A program made the position numbers and the translations under genes. Below, one piece after another: positions 1 through 10,140 of a stretch of DNA of 64,000 nt; position 1 is the stretch's first letter; every line of letters begins with the position of its first letter. Source of the DNA: Brevipalpus yothersi. Taxonomy: Eukaryota; Arthropoda; Arachnida; Trombidiformes; Tenuipalpidae. Under the pieces are notes generated by a model. It made no database searches. It saw nothing but the letters and a program-made list of their open reading frames with translations, and was not told the DNA's origin. Location of the stretch: positions 66,702 to 130,701 of the forward strand of contig QZCP01000833.1 of assembly GCA_003956705.1 (NCBI GenBank). Reading direction: 5' to 3'.

Positions 1-1075
1 TCGACTGGGAACTGTGGATCTTCGTTCTACTTACAATACTAACAGCTCTATTGGTGAGGCTCATGATCACACATGGCTCTATCATATACTTGGGAAAGAT
101 ACTCAAGACATCCATTTGGTCAACAATCAAGCTGATAACATTGCAAGACTTTTATCCTAAGATGCTCAAAAACACCAGAATTTTCATGACAAGTATAATC
201 TTCTTCATATTTTTTCTTATTGTATTCTTGAATTCTCGGATTAGCACTGATTTAGTATTCGGAGAGAAGCCTTTCACGCTCGATGAACTTGAAGATTTAC
301 TCGATCCTCGTGCCACGAATGTTAAACCGATTTGGCGTAAATTTGCTGGAGTTTATGAAGCTTTTTCCATGAGTGGTTCACCAATAAGGAAGAAAATTTG
401 GCAAAGAGCTCAAACAATTGGTGTTGAAAAGTGTATGATGGACCATGACCTATTGTCTGTGCTAGATATGGGCGCAAAATATGCTTCTAGTCCATTTGCT
501 GCCTTCGATTATGAAACTATGGGAAAAATCTTCAAGATACTGAGTTGTAGTCAATCAAATCCACTGACCGGTGTTAGAATTCATGTTGGAAGCGAAATTA
601 TCGAAGAGGAATTATTGAGCTTTCCTTACCTGTTACGTAATGATTCCTGCAACGATCGCAAAAAATTAGCTATAGAAGAAATGTGAGGATGATATTATTT
701 TTGAATAATTGAAGTTTATTAATACTTTCTCAAGCAATTCCTAGGTCAAGGAAAATATTTGAGGCGAATGTTTTCAATAATAAATTTATTGAATCGATCC
801 TTCTGGAATCTTTCAAGATTCATGATGATAGTCCATTGGAAAAATGGCGATGCCTGTTTGGTAGAGATCCTTTTGATCAAAACGATTGGTTGCAAATTGG
901 AATCTCAAATGTGGTTAATCTTTTCTCACTTCTTATTGGCGCGATATCTTTTTCGTCCCTTATCTTGATATTTGAGATCGTTTGGTCAAGAAGGTCCAGG
1001 GCTACTTCAAATGGAATTCAAAAGTGTTTTATTTCCACATGCAAAGCTTTGTCTATTCGTTCCAAGAAACAATAG
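1..1075 (+). CDS. Ionotropic-receptor-like ligand-gated channel, 3' part (5' end outside window)
   Basis: Two exons are visible: from the window edge to about 682, and 745-1075, joined by a 62-bp GTGAGG...TAG intron that keeps the frame (..EEM/SRKIFEAN..). Three hydrophobic segments appear in the order expected for the IR/iGluR fold: M1 just inside the window edge (WIFVLLTILTALLV), M3 (MTSIIFFIFFLIVFLNS) followed by an S2-like half, and M4 (VVNLFSLLIGAISFSSLILI) near the C-terminus. The NSRISTDLV stretch after M3 resembles the end of the pore helix in IRs. The ligand-binding S1 half and N-terminus lie left of the window. By family such proteins are membrane channels, often chemosensory in arthropods; the ligand is unknown. 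A related gene and relics occur on the minus strand near 56-59.6 kb. The assignment rests on topology and weak motifs, so other divergent channel families remain possible. Confidence 0.55.
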
Positions 1076-1816
1076 AGGAGAATAAAGTTTATTCATACAG
1101 AGAAAAATCAAATCAATATCAAATATTGTGGAACTAAATTATGAAAAAATTGTACCAACTGAACCATAATAGTATTAGTATTGTATGACTTTGATCTCCT
1201 AATATTGGAAAATATTCAATTGTTGAAATGAGACGCTTGGGTAGATTAGAGCTACGTGTCATTGTATCCGGAAAAATGGCTTCATTGAAAATCGATGGGA
1301 AAATATTTAGCAACTGAAATAACAATTTCAAGTAGTAGTCCATTTTGATAAGTTTGATGAAAATGTGTAAGTGCTGGTCAGTGAATTGATCTCTTCGATG
1401 TTCTGATCACCCCTAGGAAGGCTCCATTATCCAGCGACTACACAATTGGGCTCACTTAACTATTCTGGGAATTAATTCTCTTCAAAGTGTCGATTGGAAC
1501 TTACCTTTATCAGTTCAACATATATTATAGAAATTATAAAAAACACATCTAAGTTTCTCATACTCATTCCTATGGGACCATTGTGCATTATGAATTGCTA
1601 GTCTTCAACGGAGATCCATTTCAGATTGTTTTTGGGTCGATTGGAAGAAATAGTTGTTGACCATTTGAATTGAGATAGGGAAAATATTGATTTGAATTTT
1701 TTCTGAGTTTTTTTGCCCAATGGATTCGAACACGAATAGATATTTCTTTTGTATTCCGATAAGATCTAACAGAAAGTAAAAGAATTTTTTTCATATCTCA
1801 TACATTTGTCGAGATA
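1076..1816. other. Intergenic stretch between IR-like gene and Tc1-type element
   Basis: About 740 bp of AT-rich sequence without a convincing open frame, RNA gene or repeat. It ends at the TA target site of the Tc1-type element. Confidence 0.6.
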
Positions 1817-1818
1817 TA

Positions 1819-1846
1819 CAGGGTGGGCTGAAAGTTTGTACACACT
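1819..1846 (+). repeat. Left terminal inverted repeat of the Tc1-type element
   Basis: 28 bp starting CAGGGTGGGC and ending GTACACACT, identical to the reverse complement of 3102-3129 and preceded by TA. Confidence 0.95.
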
Positions 1847-1989
1847 TTCATGATCATGATCAAAGTGATGATGATGATACAGGATGTGTGATAAGAATGG
1901 AATTTCTAGACTCAAATGAGAGAAAAAAGATGAAAAATCGAAAAAGAATCGAAAAATGACATTTCAAATGAAAACACTAATAAGTGAAC

Positions 1990-3057
1990 ATGTCGATTCA
2001 AATTAGTGAAAGAATTAAACGTCGAATTCAAATTCAGCTTCTTCATAAGATGGGCTACAAAATTAGTAAAATTTGTGAAGAAGTTGATGTGAACAGGCGA
2101 ACAGTCATGAAGTGGATGAACAGATCAGATTGTGTGGATAAGTCTCGATCAGGAAGACCAGAAGTTCTAACAAATGAGATGAAAGACATTATCGAAAGAG
2201 AGCCCAAAAACAAAATCGGAGGATCAAAAAGAAGAGTTGAAAAAATTTTGAGTGCTCAATTTCCGGATATAAAACCCTCAAGATGTGCAATTCGTCGACA
2301 TGTTTCACGTCAACCATGGTCCAGAGCATACAAAGTCCACTCATCACCCATGTTATCCAGAGACAACATCTTCGATCGTACCAAATTCTGTCAGTTTCTG
2401 AAATCTCGTGGTTATGCAGATGAAAGTTCTGAGAGCAGATGGAAACTTATGCATGTAATGTTCACTGACGGGTCTCCCATTGAGCTGTATCCCAAACCTA
2501 ATTCTCAGAACATGAGGTACTATACTGACTCAATCAAAAACGTACCAACGGTGAAAAAACCCAAATTTGGATTGAGTATTATGGTTGCTGGAGGAATAAC
2601 TGGCTTTGGTAAAACACCTCTAATCGTTATTGAGCCAGGAAAGAACATTGATTCGGAAGAATATGCCACTTCAATTCTGCCCTATTATTTATGGTCAAAA
2701 TATGATATAGATTTATTCTCTGACCCTTCAATTGCCACTCTTCAGCAAGACGGTGCTCCATGCCACATACAATATGAAAATTTGGGGAAAATCAGAGATT
2801 TTTTTGGTGACAATGTGTGGTCAAGAGGAAGATGGCCTGGAAATTCGCCTGATGTTAACTTGATAGAACATATCTGGGAAATTCTTCAAAATTCGGTTTT
2901 TGATAATCCAAGACCAACTAATCGTGAACAATTAATTAGAAGAGTTCGAGAAAAATGGGATTCAATTTCTCTTGATTATTTAAAAAAACTCTATTTTTCA
3001 TGTCATAAGCGTGTTGACCAAATTCTGAGTCGCAATGGTGACAAATCGAACTATTAA
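1990..3057 (+). CDS. Tc1/mariner-family transposase (DDE), intact
   Basis: A 355-residue transposase that by family binds the terminal repeats and catalyses cut-and-paste transposition. The first ATG is at 1990; an in-frame GTG lies six bases upstream. Residues ~5-60 form a helix-turn-helix (MGYKISKICEEVDVNRRTVMKW), followed by a second DNA-binding half with an arginine-rich RSGRPEVLT linker. The catalytic triad is visible: D in MFTDGSP, D in LQQDGAPCH, and E in SPDVNLIEHIWEIL. I count 38 residues between the second D and the E, longer than the 34 of classical Tc1, so this resembles DD37-38E lineages rather than Tc1 itself. No stop or frameshift interrupts it. The family is secure; the subfamily is tentative. 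Confidence 0.93.
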   Translation: MSIQISERIKRRIQIQLLHKMGYKISKICEEVDVNRRTVMKWMNRSDCVDKSRSGRPEVLTNEMKDIIEREPKNKIGGSKRRVEKILSAQFPDIKPSRCAIRRHVSRQPWSRAYKVHSSPMLSRDNIFDRTKFCQFLKSRGYADESSESRWKLMHVMFTDGSPIELYPKPNSQNMRYYTDSIKNVPTVKKPKFGLSIMVAGGITGFGKTPLIVIEPGKNIDSEEYATSILPYYLWSKYDIDLFSDPSIATLQQDGAPCHIQYENLGKIRDFFGDNVWSRGRWPGNSPDVNLIEHIWEILQNSVFDNPRPTNREQLIRRVREKWDSISLDYLKKLYFSCHKRVDQILSRNGDKSNY

Positions 3058-3101
3058 ATATCAAGAGTTATCTCATTTCCTCTCTACTCTAGTCTCTTAG
3101 C

Positions 3102-3129
3102 AGTGTGTACAAACTTTCAGCCCACCCTG
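3102..3129 (-). repeat. Right terminal inverted repeat of the Tc1-type element
   Basis: 28 bp, an exact reverse complement of 1819-1846, followed by the TA duplication at 3130-3131. Confidence 0.95.
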
Positions 3130-3131
3130 TA

Positions 3132-3710
3132 GTGGCCCATTCACTCAACCTCAAACCAAAAAACGATTTTTGCTCTTTTTCAAGCTGTTGCACCGATTTG
3201 AGACCAACAAAAGGGTATATATTGTGAGAGCCTTAACCAAAAGCTTCCTTTTGGCAGAAGATTTCTCACAGTGCAGTGAACCTGAGGGCAGATGTCAGAG
3301 GCCGTCAACTTTAAGGCCTCAGTTAGAGGTCAAAGAAAAGTCCAACTGACCCAAAAGTCAGAACTCTGTATATTAATGATGAGATATTGCATCACATGAA
3401 TTTTGATCGAAATCGGAGAAGGTTGCAGAAAGTGCACCTCCTCCTTCTCGGACTGCTCACTACTAAGCCAAGAAGTTTTTCGGTTCTGAGGCTATTCTCA
3501 CCTTGTTTCGATTTTGGAAAGATTTATACAGCTTTTTCCAATAGTTTCTATCTTTTTTTGGTTGGAATAAGCAAATTCTTGCAGTTTACTGTGAAATTCT
3601 GATCCTTTCAAGTGAATTTGTGCATCCATTAATATTAAAATGCCTTCGATTTCAGCCACTAATATTATTGAACAGCTGCAATCTATTCAACTCCTATAAC
3701 AAGTAGAGAA
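3132..3710. other. Stretch between the Tc1-type element and the decayed host transposase
   Basis: About 580 bp with no convincing gene. It lies just upstream of the first recognisable residues of the interrupted transposase at 3711, so it may hold the decayed 5' part of that older element. No terminal repeats were identified. Confidence 0.4.
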
Positions 3711-3921
3711 GTGAGTGGTAGAGGGAGAAAAATAGGCCAAAAAAATTTTTTTTCAAAAAAAAACAATAAGATAGTAAGTAATAGAGTCACAAATTTTGTC
3801 TCTCATAGACATCAAACAAAAATTGAAAATGCTGCCTTGGCTTTCACTCGAGAGATAAATATTGAGATCGTTCCTGTATTTATTCCTGATCAAATTATCA
3901 AGTCCGACCAATCTGGATATA

Positions 3922-3944
3922 CACCAGTTCCTTTCAAAAGTTAT
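3922..3944 (+). repeat. Left terminal inverted repeat of the pogo-type element
   Basis: 23 bp beginning CACCAGTTCC; three mismatches to the reverse complement of 5250-5272. Confidence 0.85.
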
Positions 3945-3990
3945 ACCATTTGGCTTAAAGCGTAACACAGGTGGCATCGCAATCGAGGTT

Positions 3991-5112
3991 TTATTCAATA
4001 ACATTATCACATGGGAAACCACATTTCAAAAAACATTTTTTGATCGATTCGGGCTTAATTTCGGCCCAAGCTCGTGAAAGGAACTTGAATGCATCAAACA
4101 GAGAGACTAATTTGAGAGATTCTTTTGTGTTCACAAGAGGAGTAATTGTAAGTATTTTGTGCTCTAGCAAGCTCTTGTATATTGATTTCACAGTGCATAT
4201 TACTCCAGCATCAAGAGGCTGAAGGAGAGAAGTTGTATTTGGAGGAAAAAACAGAATTTTGATATTGCTTGGCTCCTGAACTTTATGACCAGAGAAATTA
4301 TCTAAAACTAGGAGAATTTTCCTATCAGTTTTCATCAATTCCTTATTCCATATCTCGAGCCATGTAGAGAAGAGATTCTTTGTCATCCATCCTTTCGAAT
4401 TACTAGTGTATCGAGAACCGAAATTTTCAAGATCTTGATTCCGGAAGCATCTTGGATTTTCGGATTTACCGATGATAAGAGGAGGAACTTTTTCACCACA
4501 GGCACTTACACATAAAAGTATGCTGACTCGATTCTTGAAGTTTGTCACTCCATGACAAGATTTACCACTTTCACTGATTGTATAACTACTGATTTGTCTC
4601 CAAAAGAGCGCCGTTTCATCGGCATTGAACACATCTTTCATTTGATAGTCGCCAATCAGTGAAGCTAAACTTTCTTTCCATTTTTCACACACTTCTATGT
4701 TAACCGATTTGCTTTCACCATGAAATTTTCTCCTACTTTTATGTCTTCTCTTCAAGAAACCATCCATCCAACCATTCGAAAAAGCAAAACCAAAAAACTC
4801 TTCTTCATCTGCAAGTTCTTTTGCTTTCTCTCTCAAAATCTTTCTGTTTATAGGGAAGCTGATTCGATTCAATTCACTTATTATCTGATCCAATCTCTTC
4901 TCAATAACTTCCAATTTCTCTCGATTAATCACTTTCTTCTTCTTTAAATTCCCTCCATTTTCTTTGTAGCTTTCGTACTTTTCTCTGTTCTTGAGTATCT
5001 TGCTGATCGCTGGCTGGGTAACTTCATGTCCAGAAGCTAGATCGGCCTGACTTGAGCCTTGATCATAATCCTCAATAATTTGAAGCTTCTTTTGTACACT
5101 CAATCGCACCAT
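3991..5112 (-). CDS. pogo/Tigger-type transposase, intact
   Basis: A 373-residue transposase of the CENP-B/pogo family. The start is the ATG at 5112 (MVRLSVQKKLQIIEDYDQG), where the Pipsqueak-type helix-turn-helix begins; a longer frame starts only at TTG. A second CENP-B-like DNA-binding half follows (~60-135, ending GFAFSNGWMDGFLKRRHKS). The DDE_1 core shows D in FNADETALFW, D in LLVLDNFSGHK and D in TTSLLQPLDAGV, with 29 residues between the last two, the spacing of Tigger-like elements. The C-terminal AWAEIKPESIKKCFLKCGF block is the usual end of these proteins. No stop or frameshift is present, so the enzyme may be functional. Confidence 0.93.
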   Translation of the reverse strand: MVRLSVQKKLQIIEDYDQGSSQADLASGHEVTQPAISKILKNREKYESYKENGGNLKKKKVINREKLEVIEKRLDQIISELNRISFPINRKILREKAKELADEEEFFGFAFSNGWMDGFLKRRHKSRRKFHGESKSVNIEVCEKWKESLASLIGDYQMKDVFNADETALFWRQISSYTISESGKSCHGVTNFKNRVSILLCVSACGEKVPPLIIGKSENPRCFRNQDLENFGSRYTSNSKGWMTKNLFSTWLEIWNKELMKTDRKILLVLDNFSGHKVQEPSNIKILFFPPNTTSLLQPLDAGVICTVKSIYKSLLEHKILTITPLVNTKESLKLVSLFDAFKFLSRAWAEIKPESIKKCFLKCGFPCDNVIE

Positions 5113-5249
5113 AACAAAATCTAAAGAACATATCAAGAAACTTCAAAGAAATTCAACTAATTATAATTCAATCCCAGACAATAACAAGCTGAGGGAGGGA
5201 AGAGGTGTCATTTTGATAGAGTGCGCTCCTTACATAACTTTTGAAAATG

Positions 5250-5272
5250 ATAACTTTTGAAAGGATTTAGTG
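5250..5272 (-). repeat. Right terminal inverted repeat of the pogo-type element
   Basis: 23 bp, reverse complement beginning CACTAAATCC; matches 20 of 23 positions of the left repeat. An extra internal copy of AACTTTTGAAA lies just inside it (about 5237-5247). Confidence 0.85.
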
Positions 5273-5975
5273 TAATTACGAGATGCATCGAGATTGAGCA
5301 TTGGAGGTTTCTGGTCAGTTGATATCACAGTTAAGAATACACGAGCGAGGACCCATTTTTACACAACTCAACCAATCATTACAATGAGTGGTAAACTTCT
5401 TTCTCCTCTATTGATTGTTTTCCAAGAAGCTGGAGGTGTTTCTGGTCTTCTTGTCTCTCGCTCACTTATGAGGCCACCCAATGCTCATGTTGTAGAAACA
5501 AAATCAGGGAGAGTTGAACTTGCCACTCTACAAGATTGGAAAATCACATTTCTTGCTCCAAATATAAAAAAACATGGAAAAGAATTGACTATCAAGCTCA
5601 CTTCTCTGGAAACAGCTTCTCTGATTAAGCCATTCGATGAGTTGTTCTTCAGACAGCGAAAATCATTTGTTATAAAATTTTCTGATCGTGTTTTGATAGA
5701 CAACCTCCCTATTGATCTACATGACTGAGATAATATCATAAAATGCATGCTTCTATCCATAGTCAATTTTCTGCCCAAATGTTCAACACTATGATCTAAG
5801 CAGCTTGAATGAATTCCGGAAACCAAGTTCAACGACGAGTTCTCGATCATCCGAACAGCACATTATTCAATGTTGATATAGATGTCTGCTGCTTAGCTGA
5901 TTGTTCAATCTGCCTATTAAAGAGAAAAATTATACCTAAAACACTTCTTTGATGCAACTCATTATCACTGAAAAT

Positions 5976-7585
5976 AGGAAATTTTTTCCGACTCTGGCAG
6001 ATGATGAGCATTATTTGCCCTCCCAAACTACCAGGGTGCTGGCGATTTATCATTATTACTTTGTTTCTCTCTTTGATTGGTTTTCTATTCAATTACCCAT
6101 ATCCTCTCCTTTTCGTTAGCCAGCATCCTTATTTCAATGGTTTGCGGAAACTTTTCCAAGGTAGGAAAGTTTTACCTCATAACACCTTGATAAATGTGTG
6201 TATATAAAATCTGATCTGAAAGAGAGTGAGAATGAGAGAAAGCGATAGAATATGAATAGTATCTTTTAACCTTTTTCCAATGGGTCATTATTCACCTACA
6301 TACTATCTAATTGCATCAGGTAGAAATTGTGATTATAATAGCAATGAATGAATGATTTTGACTGTTTTTCAATCCTTCTCTCTCTGTACCATGATCTTCA
6401 TCTCTTTCATTTTTCTCTCAGCGCGGATCTAATTTTTGACTCCTGAAAAATGATATCAACCAGGAGAAAGAGAGAGAGAGAGAGAGGAAGAAAAAGTCGA
6501 ATTCATCGAATTTGGTCATGATTTACTGAATTTCATTGAGAGAAATCATGATGATAAATCTTAATATCAACAAATAAAATCAGCAATCTAGATGCATAAA
6601 CATATTTTGTGCTCATATTTAGAAACAGCACCAGTTTTGGTGGTGAGAAGAAGAAAGAAATAGATGAAGAAAGAGAGAAAAAAAATCAAAAGGAACTCTC
6701 AAAATGATGAATATGAAAATTTAGTTCAATTTGATCATAATTTACCCTGAAGATATAATGAAATGAGTGGAATTGATCCGAAAAACAAGTTTGAAGTGTT
6801 CAATAAAATCCCATCCATTTCAAAACTTTCTCTCTCTCTCTTCACATTTACTTCATGCTCAATACTTTCGGTGATTGATGTGAACAGATGAATGGATTTT
6901 GTATTTTTGTTTCAATTTATCTTTCTCTTTCTCTCTTTTCCTCCTTTAGGATCGTCACTTTGATATTGGATAGAAGAGAAAAAAAAATTCTCTCTTTTTT
7001 GGTGGCTGCTTACAGGTCATGAAATGAAATTGAGCAGCGAAAGAAAACCGTGGATGCGGGTGTATATCTCTGTATACCTTTTTGTATCAGTATTATGAGA
7101 GGTATTTCGATAATTTTTGTGATTTTGTGTGTATGTATGTGTATATGCAAGGTAAATGTAATGTATCTCAACATTGATGATCATCATAAGAACAATTTAA
7201 ACACAAGGTGTTGTATTGAGAAAGTAGAAAATTTGGGTATCTTGGTTCCTTCACCCTTTCGGGATGTTATGTCATGAGTGTATAATCTGGTCACCTTTAT
7301 AGCACAATGCATACATATACATTCAAATAAAAATAATCAAGAATTTCTAAATGAAAAATTCTTTCAAATATTATCACTATACAGACACACATTTCCGCTC
7401 AGCCTATTGAATGAATTTTCAGTAAGGTTATATATGAATGAATATGCATCGATTTATGTGCGTAAACTTTTAGAATATTGTATGTAACGTTAGCAAGTGT
7501 ATCAGTACATTCATCTTGATGAATTGATGGTGATTTTCCAATCCAACACTTTATCCTTGATGAATGTGTGTTTATAAAATTTGGT

Positions 7586-7659
<74 letters not shown>

Positions 7660-8280
7660 AAGAGAGAAAGAGAAAAGCAAAATCAAGCAATTTATCCAAG
7701 AAAGTAGAGTGAGGTCAAGATCCTTCATGGTTTTGGAGATTCTCCTTCTTTTTGAGCTATATGTATTGCTCATTTTACAATTCCATATGGTTCAGTATAC
7801 AATTCTGGATGATTTTCTTCTCTGTAATACTAGATTGCTTTTTTCTGGTTAGGAGGAGAGAGAAGAGGAGCATATGAAATCTTGAATTTTAGCTTTCTTT
7901 TGCTGTGAATTTATTTTCCGCTCTATCGGAATGGTCAGATTAAAGTTACAAGTTGACTTCATTCTCATGGTTTTTCTGTTTTTTTTATTTGAGAAAACCA
8001 AAACTTAATTAGAATGGATGTCGCTTTATAATCTTCTTCCTCTCTCGTTATTTATTTTTATTCATTTTTTACGAAGATTTATTCATCTAGATCAGAACAG
8101 CAAAAATTGCTAGCAAGACCAGCAAATCTAGAACTGTCAGCTATGATTCATCAATGTTTGATTATGAATTGATATGGATGGGATTCGCCGAAAAAAGGTT
8201 GACCAATTGTTAGGGTGGTAGACTCAATTGCTAATAATGCACCCAATACAATTTATTCCATTCTAATTTGAACGCATGGC
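5976..8280. other. Gene-free, GA-rich intergenic region
   Basis: About 2.3 kb with no convincing gene. It holds many short GA/CT tracts (near 6220, 6470, 6830, 6930) and the long GA microsatellite at 7591-7676. A short unit resembling TTGATGAATGTGTGT..TATAAAAT followed by purine repeats occurs twice, near 6187-6225 and 7558-7600, so the microsatellite probably sits at the end of a small dispersed repeat. Confidence 0.6.
7591..7676 (+). repeat. (GA)n microsatellite
   Basis: About 32 uninterrupted AG dinucleotides (7591-7654), then an imperfect AGAAAGAA-type tail to about 7676. Open frames reading through it on both strands are artefacts of the repeat. Confidence 0.97.
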
Positions 8281-10140
8281 ATGATGAGGATAGCAATGTT
8301 CTTCCATCGCAGATATCTTAATATTCTCATGTTTCTCAGTAACATTCGATCATCGAGGCATCATAGTCAAGACAATATTGTAAATTTCAACGACGTCCAA
8401 GCTCGGATTGATCGAATTGAAAAAGATTCTGGCAAAGTTTATTATGGTGATATTCCAAGCTCATTCAAAATTGAACGAAATATGACTATGACTCATTCAG
8501 CTATAATTCTCAGGCCTTTCAATGGATTTGCACTGTTTTATAATTCATTAGAGTATTGTTTCTATAAACCACAGCAACAGCTAGAATGCAAAGATAACCA
8601 GCGTAAATTTGTTTTTGGCCCGATGAGTGATCAGGGTTTCTGGGGATTTGGACAATCTGATGGATATAATTCAAGTTTGAATTTTCTAGAGAACATTTTG
8701 ATAATCGATGGAGATATGAGATCGAATTTCAATATTTCTCAGAAAATTAGTCTGGGCAAGAGATGGACATTCGTCAGGATGTTTGAATGGGAAGCTGAAT
8801 TGTTCGCTTGTTTCATAACTTTAGCTAGCACATTGGTTGTGATGCGATTCAAGAATGCTCCGCAAAATTCTAACGAGTATGGTACATTCATTTCAAGCTT
8901 CTATGTGGACTCAGTTACAGATCCACAGGCATTATTTTTACCATCCTATGAGGAGCCAGTATTGTACTATTACAGCCATAAAAGAGCTACTTTTTTCATT
9001 TTGAGTGGTATAAAATTGAGAAATGTAATAAAAAAGATGGACGAAGGATTCCAAAAATGCGAGAGTGATGGTTTCTATCCAGCAAACTTCTTCAAGCTTC
9101 AACCTTATATTGAGAATCTGGCACAAGAATTCTGGAAGCCAGATGAAACTGGTAAATGTAAAAAAGAAATTCCCATATTTTATCTCAACGAAACTATTGA
9201 AGCCTTGAAATTAAATCAAAACATCCTAGTAACGGAAAGTATGGAAATCTATTCTATTTGCATCAAATTCAATGTCAGAATATTCTCATACATCGAGCAG
9301 AGAGACAGTGAGAATAGTTTCGATGTTAGGTGTTATCTAGATGATCTAGAGGATGGCACAAGCCCAGATAGGAAATATTGTACCAAGGAAAAAGTACAAT
9401 ACAAACTATCAGACTCGATAGTCTCAACTTATTGGGATTTTGATAGTTTCTCATTGACTCGATGGTTTAAGAGTGGCATGAAAAAATTTAGGCTTCTCGA
9501 TTGTGGAAATTTTTCCTCATGTGCACTGTGTACTCTGTATGGAGCTTTCGAATGCGAATGGAATTCGAATGAATTGAATTGTGTCCAAAAATATGAACAT
9601 TCTGTCGGTGACTCGAGGCCATGCTATGAGAATGTTACAGCTTCCAAAAAGATAGCGGAAAATGGTCAGATGGAGCTGATAATTGAGTTGCCCCATGAGC
9701 TTGATGTGAGAGCTGGAGAGGAGGCTTCCGTTTATCTGGATGGAGAAAGATTTTCTGATGTTTGGTATGATAGAAATGGAATCTATCGAGCTAGAATGGC
9801 AATTTCGAAGCCTACCGAATTAGTGATAGCAATCAGACGAGGAGATTACTCAATGAGTATTCCTTTCAAAATTACACGAGAATTGGATTCCAAGCCACCT
9901 TTAGTCATATATCTGACAGTGGGGGTAATAATTCTAGCATTCGTGACAGCATTTCTTGTTTATTCTATTGTGAGTGATAGACAGCGGAGACTGTATCAAT
10001 TCGAAACTTCAACAACAAGCTCTAGCCCTGTGACAATACGAGGGCTACCAACAGAAAGTAGTCCCACGGAACCCAGAATAAAGGAGCGAATAAATGCAAT
10101 CAGTAGCTCCAGTACGGCTAATGAATTGATGGTTTCATGA
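8281..10140 (+). CDS. PSI-domain type I membrane protein, family member 1 (intronless)
   Basis: A 619-residue intronless protein of unknown function. A hydrophobic N-terminus is followed by a long ectodomain opening IVNFNDVQARIDRIEKD, with blocks shared by all three paralogues: MFEWEAELFACF, YGTFISSFY, FLPSYEEPVLYY, DEGFQKCESDGFYPANFFKL and YWDFDSFSLTRW. Residues ~403-452 form a cysteine cluster (FRLLDCGNFSSCALCTLYG..CEW..CVQK) spaced like a PSI domain of plexins, semaphorins and integrins. An Ig/IPT-sized segment, a transmembrane helix (~538-562) and a short Ser/Thr-rich tail follow. The N-terminal ~400 residues could be a diverged Sema-like propeller, which is inference. Start: ATG at 8281 with no better upstream option. 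A receptor-like surface role is likely; the ligand is unknown. Confidence 0.8.
   Translation: MMRIAMFFHRRYLNILMFLSNIRSSRHHSQDNIVNFNDVQARIDRIEKDSGKVYYGDIPSSFKIERNMTMTHSAIILRPFNGFALFYNSLEYCFYKPQQQLECKDNQRKFVFGPMSDQGFWGFGQSDGYNSSLNFLENILIIDGDMRSNFNISQKISLGKRWTFVRMFEWEAELFACFITLASTLVVMRFKNAPQNSNEYGTFISSFYVDSVTDPQALFLPSYEEPVLYYYSHKRATFFILSGIKLRNVIKKMDEGFQKCESDGFYPANFFKLQPYIENLAQEFWKPDETGKCKKEIPIFYLNETIEALKLNQNILVTESMEIYSICIKFNVRIFSYIEQRDSENSFDVRCYLDDLEDGTSPDRKYCTKEKVQYKLSDSIVSTYWDFDSFSLTRWFKSGMKKFRLLDCGNFSSCALCTLYGAFECEWNSNELNCVQKYEHSVGDSRPCYENVTASKKIAENGQMELIIELPHELDVRAGEEASVYLDGERFSDVWYDRNGIYRARMAISKPTELVIAIRRGDYSMSIPFKITRELDSKPPLVIYLTVGVIILAFVTAFLVYSIVSDRQRRLYQFETSTTSSSPVTIRGLPTESSPTEPRIKERINAISSSSTANELMVS

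Larger units (their letters stand above)
1819..3129 (+). mobile_element. Complete Tc1/mariner-type DNA transposon (1,311 bp)
   Basis: The ends are perfect 28-bp inverted repeats beginning CAGGGTGGGCTGAAAG, at 1819-1846 and 3102-3129. The element is flanked on both sides by the TA dinucleotide (1817-1818 and 3130-3131), the target duplication typical of this superfamily. One uninterrupted transposase gene fills the interior. Perfect repeats plus an open gene indicate a young insertion that may still be mobile. Confidence 0.95.
3922..5272 (-). mobile_element. Complete pogo/Tigger-type DNA transposon (1,351 bp)
   Basis: The inverted terminal repeats match at 20 of 23 positions (3922-3944 against the reverse complement of 5250-5272), sharing the core TCCTTTCAAAAGTTAT. 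TA lies directly outside each end (3920-3921 and 5273-5274). The boundaries are independently supported because excising the element with one TA restores a readable frame in the surrounding transposase. It carries one intact transposase gene on the minus strand. Confidence 0.88.
3711..5975 (+). pseudogene. Decayed DDE-type transposase split by the pogo-like insertion
   Basis: The left piece (3711-3921) encodes ..NNKIVSNRVTNFVSHRHQ..PDQIIKSDQSGY. The right piece (5275 to about 5970) continues with NYEMH, then KNTRARTHFYTTQPIITMSG, KLLSPLLIVFQE, FFRQRKSFVIKFSDRVLIDN and, after stops and frame changes, HSQFSAQMFNTMI and a cysteine-rich end ..VDVCC..CSIC..LKHFFDATHYH. Removing the pogo-like element and one TA copy joins the halves in frame across SGY/NYEMH. 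DQSG is probably the first catalytic aspartate of a DDE transposase, judged from the DQSG..GKLLSP layout; the superfamily was not assigned. There is no normal ATG start (3711 is GTG). In-frame stops and shifts after about 5728 make it a pseudogene. Confidence 0.7.

Noticed and set aside
3711..3745. Histone-H4-like start (M-S-G-R-G) in the plus-strand frame
   Set aside because: The first codon is GTG and the text diverges at once; downstream residues fit the decayed transposase instead.
7399..7852. Serine/leucine-rich and arginine/glutamate-rich frames on opposite strands
   Set aside because: Both are produced by the GA microsatellite and have no other support.
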